64,000 nt of DNA, taken from contig JABTTQ020001759.1 of the NCBI GenBank assembly GCA_016081115.2, positions 221,009-285,008 of the forward strand, given 5' to 3'. This DNA is from Rehmannia glutinosa (lineage: Eukaryota > Streptophyta > Magnoliopsida > Lamiales > Orobanchaceae). Below, piece by piece: positions 11,301-22,406 of this stretch. The position numbers were made by a program, and so were the translations under genes. The notes beneath the pieces are model-generated. The model searched no databases and was not told the DNA's origin. It worked only from the letters and a program-made list of their open reading frames with translations. The stretch's first letter is position 1. Every line of letters starts with the position of its first letter.

Positions 11301-13036
11301 GATGTGTATGATCAGTGGTTCCAGTCAAGGGACAAATACTGGCCTTTTCACGAGCCTCGCCTTCCTCTCGCGATCTCTCCTACTCCTTGTCCTTGAAGAT
11401 CTGCAAGATATCTATGCAGTTTTCTTCATCCAGTACTTGGACCACATTGGTCAATCCAAGAAAGTCCAACAGTTCGTCTTCTTCTTCAATGAATTATGGT
11501 CTTTGGAACTGTTCCCTGGATCGACTCAGCTTCCATTTCCTCCATTCTCGCAGACGATTTTGGATGTCTGGATATGGTGGGGATAGGATCATCACATCAT
11601 CATCCTTGTCATCTTCTTCCTACTGTCCCTCGTGCTCAGGGATTGAGGGTAGCAAACTTTGGTGCTCCACACCCTCGAGCGTTGGTTGCGGGAGGGGATA
11701 CAACCCCAACAGGAGAGTTTGCTTTCTCACATTTGTTTTTCTGTCTCAATTTGTTCATCGACAATGTGTCTTCAATGTGCTCTCTTGATCGGCTTGATGA
11801 GACTTGGTTTGTTTCATCAATGATTTATGGAGACTCTACTTCTTGCCAGCTCTCGGATTTATTTGTTTGGTGAGTGGCCGACTCGGCCGGTTTCTCAAGC
11901 TCGAACGCTTGATGATTCTTCTTCTTTTAGTCCTTACCGGAGGGATTTCGGCTCGGATATGGTTTCTTCGAGTTACGGGGCGGGGCGGTCTTTGCCTTCT
12001 TCTAAGGAGAGCCGGGCCGTATTGGCTTATCAGTTCTCCTTTTCTTGACAATAGGAGAAGGTATTTGAGGTTCCTTTCTCGCTGCGGTCGCAGGGGTAGG
12101 AGACACGGCTGCGGGGCGGGTGACTCGGCTGCGCAGGGGGGGGCATCTTTTGTTTCTCTTTTTTTTTTCATAGGGCAATGCTTCTTCTTAGCAACGCAGG
12201 AGCGACCCTCTTACTGGGGAGAGGAGGAGACAATTTGTTTCTTCAGACCGGTGATTCCCCTCACTCATATCGCTCTCTTTGCATATGCTCTCTTCGTGTT
12301 CGAAAAGGTTAGATCGGAACATCTTCTTGTTTACATGGAACGCCTTTCCATGTCGAAGAGGAACTCCTTTTACTTCCATCATCCACCCAATTACCAGGCC
12401 GCACCCGGGGAACCTCCAAACGTGCCATCCTCCTTGAAGGATTTATTCCAATATTCTCGGGCAGAAGTGTTTGTATACAAACTCAAATTTTTGGTTTACC
12501 TTCTTTTCTTCAATGATCGCAGCCATTACGATCGGCTTCGCTTTGGATACCGGGTCAAAGCTTCCAAATATGATGTCTAGGCATTTGGCAACAATGTCCA
12601 AGACAATTTGTGGTAGTCCTCTTTCAATGACTTCTTGTTAGTTGTGTAGACCACCTTCGCAAAGATCGGACTTGGCTACTTCCTTCCAAGCGGCGGCCAG
12701 GTTAACATCGACTTCATAAATCTCTGGCACTCCTTCCGCCGAGAACAAACAGTGTTCTGCCAGATCCTTGGCAGTAATGGTGAAAGATTTTCCGTGAACA
12801 GAGGACTTGATGCCCTCATCGTGAACTTTAGCGTTCACGTAGAACTGTGCGACCTCTTCCACGTAGGTCATCGGAAACTCCATCGTCAAAACGGTTCAAG
12901 CCCGGACTTTTCCAACTTCTCGTGCTATCTTCTTCACAAGGGTGTCGTCGGACCTGCTTGATCATGCCGTCGAAATCCACAAGAGACCAGTGTGGATTTG
13001 CTTTCCTAACTTGACGAAATCATGAGTAGATGCCAT
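8371..13036 (-). pseudogene. Element 2 accessory ORF (about 1,550 codons, degraded)
   Basis: The ATG at 13036-13034 is homologous to the accessory start of element 1 (MAST.DF.KLGKQIHTG). Residues about 30-130 (12890-12640) hold the best conserved block, VEEVAQFYVNAKVHDEGIKS then VHGK...AEHCLF, resembling the putative plant transposon protein domain seen in accessory ORFs of plant retroelements. After that come a Lys/Pro/Ala-rich stretch, an acidic Glu/Asp-rich stretch (about 11,350-10,440), a 220-residue coiled-coil open frame (9846-9184, EKMERHQASLDMRLDNR) and a charged C-terminus ending in poly-Arg with the stop at 8371-8373. Many frameshifts. There is no transmembrane envelope-like segment that I can see. 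Function unknown. Confidence 0.72.
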
Positions 13037-13585
13037 TTCTCGATGTTTTACTGAATGAAACTTTGAATATGAACTTAAGGATTTGTTAGGGTTTTGAGAG
13101 AAAATTTCTTCTTTGCCTTCGAGAGAGATGAATAGTTTTGGTAAAGTGAAAGAAAATCGGACGAAATGGTATAAGTATGGGTTATGAAAGGATGTGCGGG
13201 TGGTTTTTGAAGTTTTATCAAGATCAACGGTTCATATTTTGCACGCCAATTTACACTTAATCTCTCGTATTTAATGCGGCAGCATTTATATCCAATCATA
13301 AGCTTTATCTGCGACTTTTGATCAGACACGTCATAATTATCCGACGTCATTCTTAAAAACATTCCCGCTTAGTAAAAACGACTGCAATTTTGTCACTTTG
13401 CTCATAAATGACTCAGCTTATTCCTTAGCTGATTTAACTCTTCTCTCTTTGCACATAGATACTCATTTTGTCGGCCCAAATTAGTGCGGTGATTCTCGAC
13501 ACTGGTGATTCACTTAGCTGATTCAAGAGTTCAGCCCTTTTTCATCTTTTCGTGCTTCATCTCTTTTCTTTGAATCTACTGAGTG
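13037..13585 (-). promoter_or_regulatory. Leader and possible internal promoter of the element 2 accessory ORF
   Basis: On the minus strand, 49 nt before the accessory ATG lies ctctcaaaaccctaac (13085-13100), a telo-box-like motif in a CT-rich tract. A TATA-like cttatacc lies near 13160-13170. Element 1 has the same layout at 21854-22000, with a better TATA. The rest of the stretch up to the end of pol (13586) shows no gene. Confidence 0.45.
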
Positions 13586-15150
13586 TCAACTCAGCTCCAT
13601 TAACCCCAATTCATATTTGAGTTCTTCAAATCTTGATTCACATAATGGTTTTGTGAATATGTCAGCTAATTGCTTATCAGTTGAGATATATTCCAAGGTG
13701 ATGTCCTTCTTTTCAACATGATCTCTTATGAAGTGATATCTGACATCAATGTGCTTTGTTCTCGAATGCAACACAGGATTTTTAAGTGATTGCAATTGCA
13801 CTTGTGTTATCACACATAATTGGAATTTCCTTTTCTTCAACTTCATAGTCTCTCAAATTCTTTGTCTTATCCATAAGAATTGGGACAACAAACCATTTGC
13901 CACTGACTATGTATTCTCGCTTCATCTGTAGATGTGGCTATTGAGTTTTGCTTCTTGCTAAACCAGAAACCATCTGTTTCCAAGCATTTGACATGTACAA
14001 GTACTTTTCTGTCAACTCTACATTCAAAGATAGTCGAGTCGAATAACCAACAAGTTTGAATCCACCTTCCTTTGGATACCATAAGCCAACTTCTTGGCTT
14101 CCTTTCAAATATCTCAAGATTCTCTTGGCCGCATCATGTGGCTTTCTTTTGGTGCATATTGAAATCTTGCACATACACTGCAAAGAAAGGTGATGTCCGG
14201 GCTTGCTTGCTGTGAGATAGAGCAATGATCCAATAAGTGCTCAGACCGGGTTTGATCTGTGACAGGCTTGCCATCCGCATCCATGTCCATTTTGATCGAT
14301 GTATTCATTGGTATTTTCACGTAAGACTTCTCTTCCATACCAAATTTCTTCATTAAATCTCGGTGTATTTTTGTCGACTTATGAAGGTTCAACCTTCAAA
14401 TTTTGTTTCACTTGGAGTCCAAAGAAGAATGTCAGTTCTCCCATCATGCTCATTTCAAATTTGCTTTGCATAAGATTTGAGAATTTATCACATAGCTCTT
14501 TGTTTGTGGATCCATATATGATGTCATCCACATATATTTGAACAAGCAGTATACTCTTCCCATCTTGAATTCTGAAGAGTGTTCTATCCACTTTGTTTGT
14601 GAATCCGTTCTCAGTCAGGAATTGTGACAATGTATCATACCATGCTCTGGGTGCCTGTTTCAATCCATATAAAGCTTTCTTGAGTTTGTATACCTTATCT
14701 CCAAGAGTCTTCTACTCAAATCCTAGAGGTTGTTCAACATATACTTCTTCTTCCAATAACTCATTAAGGAATGCACTCTTTACATCCATTTGATATACAA
14801 TAAAGTTCTTGTTAGCTGCATAGGCAAGAAACATCCTTATGGCTTCCAATCTTGCCACAGGAGCAAAAGTTTCATCAAAATCTATTCCTTCTTCTTGGCA
14901 ATACCCTTTGGCTACCAATCTTGTTTTGTTTCTCACCACAGAACCTTTCTCATTCATCTTGTTTCTGAACACCCATTTAGTGCCAATAACATTTTGATGG
15001 GTAGGTCTTTGAACCAATTCCCACACTTTGTTCCTTTCAAACTGATTCAGCTCTTCTTGCATGGCTTGAATCCAATGTGTGTCATCCAAAGCTTGTGACA
15101 CATCTTTTGGCTCTATTTGTGAGATGAAGCAAGTGAACATAGCTTCTTGT
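13586..15150 (-). pseudogene. pol: Element 2 reverse transcriptase and RNase H
   Basis: Copia RT is read from 15140: WIQAMQEELNQFERNKVWEL, then the palm motif YQMDVKSAFLN (14790), then VQIYVDDIIYGSTN with the catalytic YVDD (about 14530). RNase H follows with KRILRYLKGSQEVGLWYP (about 14100), the C-terminal HSRTKHIDVRYHFIRDH and the typical end QLADIFTKPL (about 13640), with a stop at 13586. Frameshifts occur at several places (near 14665, 14390, 14230, 13930). The protein cannot be active as read. Confidence 0.93.
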
Positions 15151-15299
15151 TGAGTTCTGGATCTGGTTTTTACACCTTCTCTTACATCTCCATTGATTAG
15201 TTATGGTGGATGGTCTCTCAACCATCTTACATCAGGTTGGAGTAAGTTAGCTGGATTCAGTCGTCTTGCAGCTGTGTTATTTGATTAGCTCTCTCATCA

Positions 15300-16450
15300 T
15301 CACTTAGTCAGTAGATTTTCCATTGTCTTTGAGACTCGGCTATCTCATCTTCATCCGGACTTATAATTCCGGCTTGGCCTTCAACATAAGGACTCTTCGC
15401 ATTGTTGGTTGATTGATTATCGGTGACTCTTCAATGTCTTCTCCATTTACATTGGGTTCATCAAACACCACATGGATGGATTCTTCGTAACCATTGTCCT
15501 CTTGTTGAGTACTCTGTAGGCTTTGCTTTCAACTGAGTATCCTAAGAAGATACCTTCATCGACTTTAGCATCAAAAGCCTTTAAATTGTCTTTGCCATTG
15601 TTATGGTTGAAGCATTTGCATCCAAATATTCTAAAATATGCAACATTTGGCTTTCTCCCTGTCCAAATTTCATAGGAGTCTTTGTTTTGTCTTTTATCAT
15701 GCATCTATTTTGAGTATAGCATGTTGTGTTTATTGCTTGACCCAAAATCTTTTAGCGACCGCTTGACTAACATGGTCCTTTCTCGCTTCTTTGAGAGTTC
15801 TATTCCTTCTTTCGCAACTCCATTCTGTTTGTGGAGTCCTTTGCCTAGAGATAATTCATGACCAATACCATTTTCAATACAAGATCGAAGTTATTATACA
15901 TTGACAAACTCGGTTCCATTGTCGATCTTGTTTTGATAATGGTTTGACTCTTCTCATTTTGGATTCTTCTTCATCGGATGTGGTAGTTTTGCAGAGTTTC
16001 TTTCTTCTTACACATGAATATTGTCCATGTATATCTTGAGTAGTCATCTACTACCACCAAGGTGTATTTCTTCCCACTTATGCTGGCTGGTTCAACTGGA
16101 CCAAATAGATCCATATGTAGCAGGTGCAATATTCTTGTTGAAGATGGACATGTCTTTTCTTTGAATGATGATTTGATCTGTTTTCCCATCTGGCATGCAT
16201 CACATATACTCTCCTTCTTGTATACTGAGTCTGGAAGTCCTTCCACAAGATTACTTCTTGCAAGTTTGTTAATAGTTTTGAAGTTCAGGTGACTTAGCTT
16301 CTTGTGCCACAACCAACTTGATTCAGCTGTGCTCTTTGCTAGTAGACAAGTGCTCGGTGTTGCAGTTGACCAATCTACCACATACATGTTCTTTTGTCTG
16401 CATCCTTGCAACACTGTTTCATTAGTTCGGTGTCCTTGATTTGGCATACA
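15300..16450 (-). pseudogene. pol: Element 2 integrase
   Basis: The zinc-binding part (WLWHKKLSHLNF ... CDACQMGK) lies at about 16340-16190. The first catalytic Asp is in HMDLFGPV (about 16110) and VVVDDYSRYTW follows. The middle is broken; NGVA near 15830 marks the position of the third acidic residue. The C-terminal part has YEIWTGRKPNVAYFRIFGCK (15690-15630) and EGIFLGYSVESKAYRV. Stops and frameshifts separate the blocks. Confidence 0.88.
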
Positions 16451-16740
16451 CCCATATTGAATCCAACATTGTAGCTTTTGTCACATAGTTGACTTATGCT
16501 TAGCAAGTTGAAATTGAGGCCTTCAACATATGCAACATCTGTAATTTCTAATCCATTTTTCTTGATGGATCCAATGCCTCTTATTTCTCCTGGAGCTTCA
16601 TTTCCTCCAAATATGACTTTTGCACCTCTAACCTCTTTGAATTTTGATAGATTTTTCTTGTTTCCTGTCATGTGTCTGGTACAACCACTATCCATGTACC
16701 AGGTTCCTTGGCACTCAGCTGCTCCTTGAACCTGCAATCA
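16451..16740 (-). pseudogene. pol: Element 2 aspartic protease domain
   Basis: The minus strand reads GTWYMDSGCTRHMTGNKKN at about 16700, with the DSG catalytic triad of copia proteases. It is followed by VIFGGNEAPGEIRGIGSI and the pre-integrase motif FNLLSISQLCDKSYNVGF. This block is open for 120 codons, and it follows the gag tail directly, as expected for a gag-pol polyprotein. Confidence 0.88.
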
Positions 16741-17944
16741 AGGAAATTAGGTTTTAGGTACCCATACTTGCCTGGGTCCTGAGGGGTTAGTATTGTAAGA
16801 TGATCCAACCAACCTATAGCCACATGATTTGACTCCAAGAGGTTGCCATCTATCAGTGCCATAATCATAATTAATTTTGGCAAATTGCTTGGGGGTTCTA
16901 GGTTCATACAACTGTCTCTTTTGTCTGTATGCTTGTGCATGTGTTTTAGCAATTACCTTCTTTGGGTAGTTGTGATATCTCTGAGTGTAGTGTCTAGGTG
17001 CATATGTGTGCTGATGATAGCTCTTATGCCTTTGGAATGGCTTTTGCTGAGTTCTAGGCCTTTGCCACTTAGGCTTATATTCCATAGGTCTTTGTTGATA
17101 GTTCACATTATTCCAATCAGCTTGGCTTGGGTACTTTCTACCATTCCCATCATATGTGTTTGTTTCATAGACCTTCTGGGGCTTTTGGTAGCTCTGCTTT
17201 CTTCTTTACTGAGTATCTCCTTTTGAGTTTTTTCAAGAACTCTATTTGCCGATTTCTTCTCATTTGCCCTCTCAAAGATACTCACAATCGGTCATTTTCC
17301 TTTTTCTTTATAACCAAGGCCGGTTTGCTTGTGATCGTGCTTTGGAATCAATGTGTGTGCACCATTTGGAGTTTTGGATTTTAGAGATGCTTCATTACTT
17401 GAAGATCCTTTTTCCAAAATCACTTTTGAGCTTGACATAGTACGAGAGGAATTAAATCCTAAGCCTGTCTTATCTCCGCATTCTCTTTGACTCATAATAA
17501 GATCATCCAAGGATTTAGATGCCTTAGTGAATGAGGCAATCACATTTTTGAGGTCATTCTCCTCTTTTCTATAGAAACTATCTCTCGCTATTAACTTAGC
17601 ATTTTCAGCCTTTAGACTTTTATTCTCATCGCCTATTTGACTTAGAGTACTTAGCACCTTAGTCAACTCGTGAGTTTTGGCTCTTGAGTAGGCTTTTTCC
17701 TCATTTAGTAGTGTGTGTGAGGATTTAATGTATTAAAAGTCTTTCATCATTTTTCCTAATGAATCATAAAGATCGGTGTGTGATGAAGTGTGTGTGTCAC
17801 AATCACTATCACTAGTATCTGAGTGTGATGAGTTAGAGTGTACCTCATCTTCTTGGTCAAGTTGGTTTTGTTCTTTAGCCATTAGACAGATCAAGGCTTC
17901 TTCTCCAGAGTCACTTGAGTAGTCAGCTTCACTACTCTCCGAGT
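16741..17944 (-). pseudogene. gag: Element 2 gag, C-terminal part
   Basis: The SIRE-type long Gag tail: an acidic segment (DSESSEADYSSDSGEEALIC, 17930-17870), a 124-residue coiled-coil-like frame (17666-17292), then a Gln/Arg/Lys-rich segment (17106-16747) ending GPRQVWVPKT just before protease. The N-terminal capsid-like region is missing; the frame runs straight into LTR sequence at 17945. One stop near 17732 and frameshifts near 17290 and 17105 break it. No zinc knuckle remains. Confidence 0.78.
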
Positions 17945-19269
17945 CAGCGGAAGACTTAACACCCTTGAATTTGGTTAAGTTTGTTTTAATACTTGGTTTT
18001 AGCACTTTGTTGATTATCAATTGGATAGCAAATTTATCGTGAGATATTAAAGTAATATGCGAGAAATTAAAATCTTTGAAATGTAAATGACATAATAAGT
18101 TTTTATAGAGGTTCGAAGATGGGGTAATTCTTCTACTCCTCTCTTCTCCAACTCCTGGAGGAATCCACTAAGTATTGAACAATATACCAAGTGGTTAACA
18201 GTCTAGATACAAGTCTTGATCACACGGTGACTTGATCCTTTGGGACTCGATCCGAGATGCCTTGGTCACACGGTGGCTTCTCGCACGACTCGAAACCTTC
18301 TTCACAGGCGTTTTGCCTTTGCTACTACAACCCACTTGCTCAAGCTTCTTGGATTTGATCATGAAGCCCTCCAAAAACTTGAGACCGGTTCGACCTTGAA
18401 CCTTCCTACAATCCTCCGTGGAATGTAGACCCCTTGATTCTTCAAATGTTTCCCCTTCAACTGATTGAAGTCGTCTTTCCTTCACAAGTGAGTGTTGGAT
18501 TGATTTCCTTCGTAATGTAGGTTTGAGGATTGAATTTGAATGACTTGAGAGTAATTTTTGGTTACAGTTCGAATGTTAGCTTGAATGTTCGTGGTTCAGG
18601 TTACCTTCTCTCAGAGTGATTCCTCAGCCTTTTATAGTGATCTTTCAAAAATCTGCATGTTGAAGAGATAGGCTTATTTTCAAAAGACACTTGTGGTCGT
18701 TGGCTTGTCTTGTTGCGAGTCCTTGGAATTGACATTTCCTCGTATGAATGATTCTTGACTTTTCGAGTTCGACACAGTGCGAGTGCTTCCCCTGGTTTAT
18801 TCCTTTTGCACGCTTCCTCGGGATCGAGTACTTTAAGAAAGGCAAGATGGAAGTATTACTTGTTTAAGTAATTTCCTTGACTTACGGCAACGGATCTCTT
18901 TTAGTTATCTCGACTTGATCGCATTTTCTTAACTTCCCTAGGTGACTTGAGTCGACTTCCAATCATTGGATGACTCTTCCGTCACTTCAACTTGAGACTT
19001 GGCTATCTTGATTTGACTTGACCGATACTTCACTCGGTTGTATCTCACCGCACCTTGATCGAGTTCTGTCTTCTCTTCTTGCCGCACTCAGCCTCGCATG
19101 TGAGTCTTCCTTCAAGTCTCCGGTTGTCTTCTTGCATGTTCGGGCATAGCGACTTGACACTCGACCAGCCCTATCTATTACAATGCAATTTACAACAAAA
19201 ATGGGGTGCCAACTTTCTATTCTAAGTTTTACATGGCATTCATCAAAATCTAAAAATAATTTCCCAACA
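17945..19269 (-). repeat. 5' LTR of element 2, truncated
   Basis: Aligns with the left LTR from its position 6744 (cagcggaagac) to its end. The 236 bases that should adjoin the PBS are absent, together with PBS and leader. The outer end, cccaaca at 19263-19269, and the adjacent duplication are intact. Confidence 0.88.
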
Positions 19270-21853
19270 GGTTGTATCAGGATCATCCTGGGAGTCATGA
19301 AGAGCACTGATTTCCTCCTCTGAATTAGAAATTATGGTCTGAGGAATGCTCTTATCTCCTTGATTTTTACCTAGGGAAGTCTCAACCTCCCTTAGGCCTT
19401 CATTACCTCCCGCAGTCTCAACTGCAGTGGGGCCTTTTTCAATCCCTTCGACAGGCGCAGCTGTCTTAGGGTCTTCTGCGGTGGCATCCACAGGAGTCTC
19501 AACTCCGTGGATTGCACTTTCATTGGCTAGAGTGTTAACTCCCGGGGTAGAACCATCCTGTGCCTCGACTGCATCAGCAGCGTCCTCAGCCTGCAGAGCA
19601 GTTGGCATTTCAGCTGAGACAGTTTCAACTGTCCGAGCTTCGTCAGTGACAACTTGCTGTGTTTCCTTTTCTTGTTCCTTCTCTACTTCGCCTCCTAGAT
19701 TTAGGGTGGAGTCTGCTGCAGCGTCCTCCGACCTAGCTGCAGTGGAGTGAGTTTCCCCCTCAGCTGGCTCACCAGCTGAGTGACTTATTTTGGGGTCACT
19801 CTGCTCCAGACTCCCGGCATTGTCAAATGATTGGTCAGCCGTAGGGGCAGGTGGTAAGACACCTTGATCAGGGGTTGGCTCAACTTGGGTACCCAATTTC
19901 CCAGTGTCATCGCCAATTCCCATAGATCCATTCTCCGAGTGAGCTGGGGAAGTGGTTGCAGCAATAACAGTGGCAATCTGCCGTACCACTCCCAATGGAT
20001 CAATCTCCAGCTGAGATTTGGAAGACTCTCCAGGTCCTTCCGTCAGCTGTTGCTCATGCATCATCCTGGATTCTCGCATGGCTTGCTGCATTTCTAGCTC
20101 CTCCGTCGCAGCAGCAGGATCCAAGTCCTCATCACTTCCTGAGAAGGCATCGAAGTGAGGATGGGTGTGATCGGTGGTTCCAGTGAAAGGACAAATGTTG
20201 GCCTTCTCACGAGCTTCAGCTTCCTCTGCCAATCTCTCCTTCTCTTTTTCTTTGAAGATCTGCAAGATGTCTAGGCAGTTATCTTCATCAAGTGCCTGGA
20301 CCACTGTGGTCAACCCGAGGAACTCCATCAGTTCTTCTCTTCTTCAATGAATTCAGGTCTTTCGAACTGTTCCCTCGAGCGACTCAGCTTCCATTTCCTC
20401 CATTCTCGCAGGCGATTTTAGATGTTTGTATATGGTGGAGAGCGCATGATCACATCATCGTCATCTTCTTCTTGTTGTCTTTCCTTTTCAGGAATGCGGA
20501 AAGATCATCACAGTGGAGACATAGTCTGTCGACAGGAGATTGACTATCTCTACCGCTCGCTTGTTCTCGCTTTTTCGTCCACGGCTAGGTCTTGATTTGC
20601 CTCTGTTGATAGGCCTCAGCAGATTTTTTGTTTCATCAATAATATCCGAGATCGCACTTCTCCGCTAGCGATCTCGAGAGATCTTTTCGGTGAGTGTCGA
20701 CTCAAATTTGTCTTCTCAAGCTCCGAACGCTTGGTGAGTTTTCTTCATTTTGTCTTTACCAGAGGAATTTCTGGTTCGAATGCGGCTTCCTCAGATTCCT
20801 TGGCGGCGGGGGCCGGTGCATCTTTCTTTACCTGAGGAGCTGCCTTTTTTGGCTTGGCAGTCCTCTTCTTCTTGATGGCTGGAGAAGGTATTTGAGGTTC
20901 CTTCTTCTCCTCGGCTGCAGGGGCAGGAGACACGGCTGCAGGGGCAGGTGACTGACTGCGCAGGGGCAGTGCGGTTTTTTCTTTCTTTTGGGCGGTGGCT
21001 TCTTGGTTTGCATGAGTAGCTTTCTTCTTTGGAGGGGAAGTGACAGCTGTTTCTTTGGGATTAGCTGATTCCCCCTCGCTGGTATCCGCCCGCTTGGCAC
21101 AGGCTCTCTTTTGGGCTCCTGAAAGGTTTGCCCGAAACATCTTCTTGTTGACATGAAACGACCTTCCATGTCGGAGTGGAACACCCTTCACCTCCATCAA
21201 GTGGCCAATTACAAGGCCATAGCCCAGAGATCCTCCAAATGACCCATCTTCCTTGAAGGACTTATTAGCAACATTCTCGCGAGTCTGCGTAAAACGACTC
21301 CCCGCCGATTGACCTTCTTCTCCTCCATGATCGCAGCCATAACGATCAGCTTGGTTTTGGACAGCTGATTGAAGCTTCAAAACTTTATGTCAACACATTT
21401 GGCAACGATATCCAACAGTTTGTGATAATCATCCTTCATCAGCTTCTTGTCGGTTGTGTAGACAACTTTTGCAGCACACTCGGGTTTGGCCACTTCCTTC
21501 CATGCAGCAGCCAAGTTTACATCAGCCTCAAATATCTCCGGCACACCTTCCGATGGCAGCAAACAATGCTCCACTAGATTTTCAGCAGTGATTGTAAGAT
21601 CCTTCCCGTGAACAGAGGATTTGATGCCCTCGTCATGAACTTCAGCGTTCACATAGAACTGTGCTACCTCTTCAACATATGTCATCTGAAACTCCATCGT
21701 GAGAAAGGGTTTCAGTCCAGATTTCTCGATTTTGTCAGCTATCTTCTTTACAAGGGTTTCATTGGAACCCTGTTTAACCATTCCTTCGAAATCCACCGTA
21801 GAACCAGTGTGGATTTGCTTCCCTAGTTTGGTGAAATCATAGGTTGATGCCAT
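19270..21853 (-). pseudogene. Element 1 accessory ORF, N-terminal half
   Basis: The ATG at 21853-21851 opens a 158-codon frame (MASTYDFTKLGKQIHTGSTV ...) with the plant-transposon-protein-like block VEEVAQFYVNAEVHDEGIKS and VHGK, AEHCL/VEHCL, LAAAWKEV. It frameshifts near 21380 into a frame with GHLMEVKGVPLRHGRSFHVN and then long Lys/Pro/Ala-rich low complexity (21100-20745). After another break comes an acidic frame from 20328 (NCLDILQIFKEKEKERLAEE) that stays open for about 350 codons to the insertion site at 19270. The continuation is at 6507-4545; total length about 1,510 codons. Strongly acidic centre and basic C-terminus are seen in both elements. Confidence 0.78.
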
Positions 21854-22406
21854 TTCTGAGTTTTACCGAACGAACCTTGACAAACTTGCCTTGAAGACTG
21901 GTAGGGTTTTGAGAGAAAAATGCTTTCTTTGCTTTGGAGAGATGAACAGTTTTGAGTAGTGTGAGAGAGAGAAAACTGAACGATTGAGTATATAAGGGTT
22001 GTGAAAGGACGTGCTTTCGGTTTTTGAAATTTTGATCAAGATCAATGGCTCAGATTTAGCACGCCGATATTTAATTCCCCGCATTTAATGCGGCAGTATT
22101 TATATCCAATCATATGCTTTGTCGTGCAGCTTTTGACTGTACCTGTCATTATCACGTTGACATCATCCTTAAAAACATTCCCGCTCATTAAAAACGACTG
22201 CGTTTTTGTCACTTAGCTCATAAATAACTCAACTTGCTTCTTAATTGACTCAACTCTTCTTCTCTTTATACGTATAGTGACTTAGCTGTTCAGCTAACTT
22301 GATACAGCTGACTTTCCGATACGGCTGATTCACTTGGATGATTCACGAGCTCTGCTCTGTTTTCATCTTTTCTCGTTCCATCTCTTCTCCTTGAGTCTTC
22401 TGAGTG
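21854..22406 (-). promoter_or_regulatory. Leader and probable internal promoter of the element 1 accessory ORF
   Basis: The minus strand shows cccttatatactc (21986-21998), a good TATA box, then about 30 nt downstream a CT-repeat tract (ctctctctcacac, 21960-21972), then ctctcaaaaccctacc (21902-21917), a telo-box-like motif, and the ATG at 21853. This order and spacing is that of a plant RNA polymerase II promoter and 5' UTR. The accessory ORF may thus be made from its own transcript. The remaining sequence to 22406 is A/T-rich without genes. Confidence 0.5.

Larger units (their letters stand above)
6508..19269 (-). mobile_element. Element 2: related SIRE-type copia retrotransposon nested in element 1
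   Basis: The left LTR (6508-8065) starts tgtaggtccc and ends cccaaca. The right LTR is truncated (17945-19269) but keeps the same outer end cccaaca. The flanks are a perfect 5-bp duplication ggttg (6503-6507 and 19270-19274). The insertion interrupts the accessory ORF of element 1, whose reading resumes across the site (codons near DPDTT and FLGS). In minus order it has truncated 5' LTR, gag C-terminus, protease, integrase, RT, RNase H, leader, accessory ORF, PPT, 3' LTR. PBS, 5' leader and gag N-terminus are missing at the junction at 17945. Confidence 0.93.

Noticed and set aside
12188..12382. Possible independent small gene on the minus strand (GVPLRHGKAFHVNKK)
   Set aside because: The same motif occurs inside the accessory ORF of element 1 (GVPLRHGRSFHVN), so it is a piece of the frameshifted accessory ORF.
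11804..12580. Plus-strand 258-codon open frame
   Set aside because: Lies antisense to the Lys/Pro/Ala-rich part of the accessory ORF; no recognisable domain, and element 1 does not keep it open.
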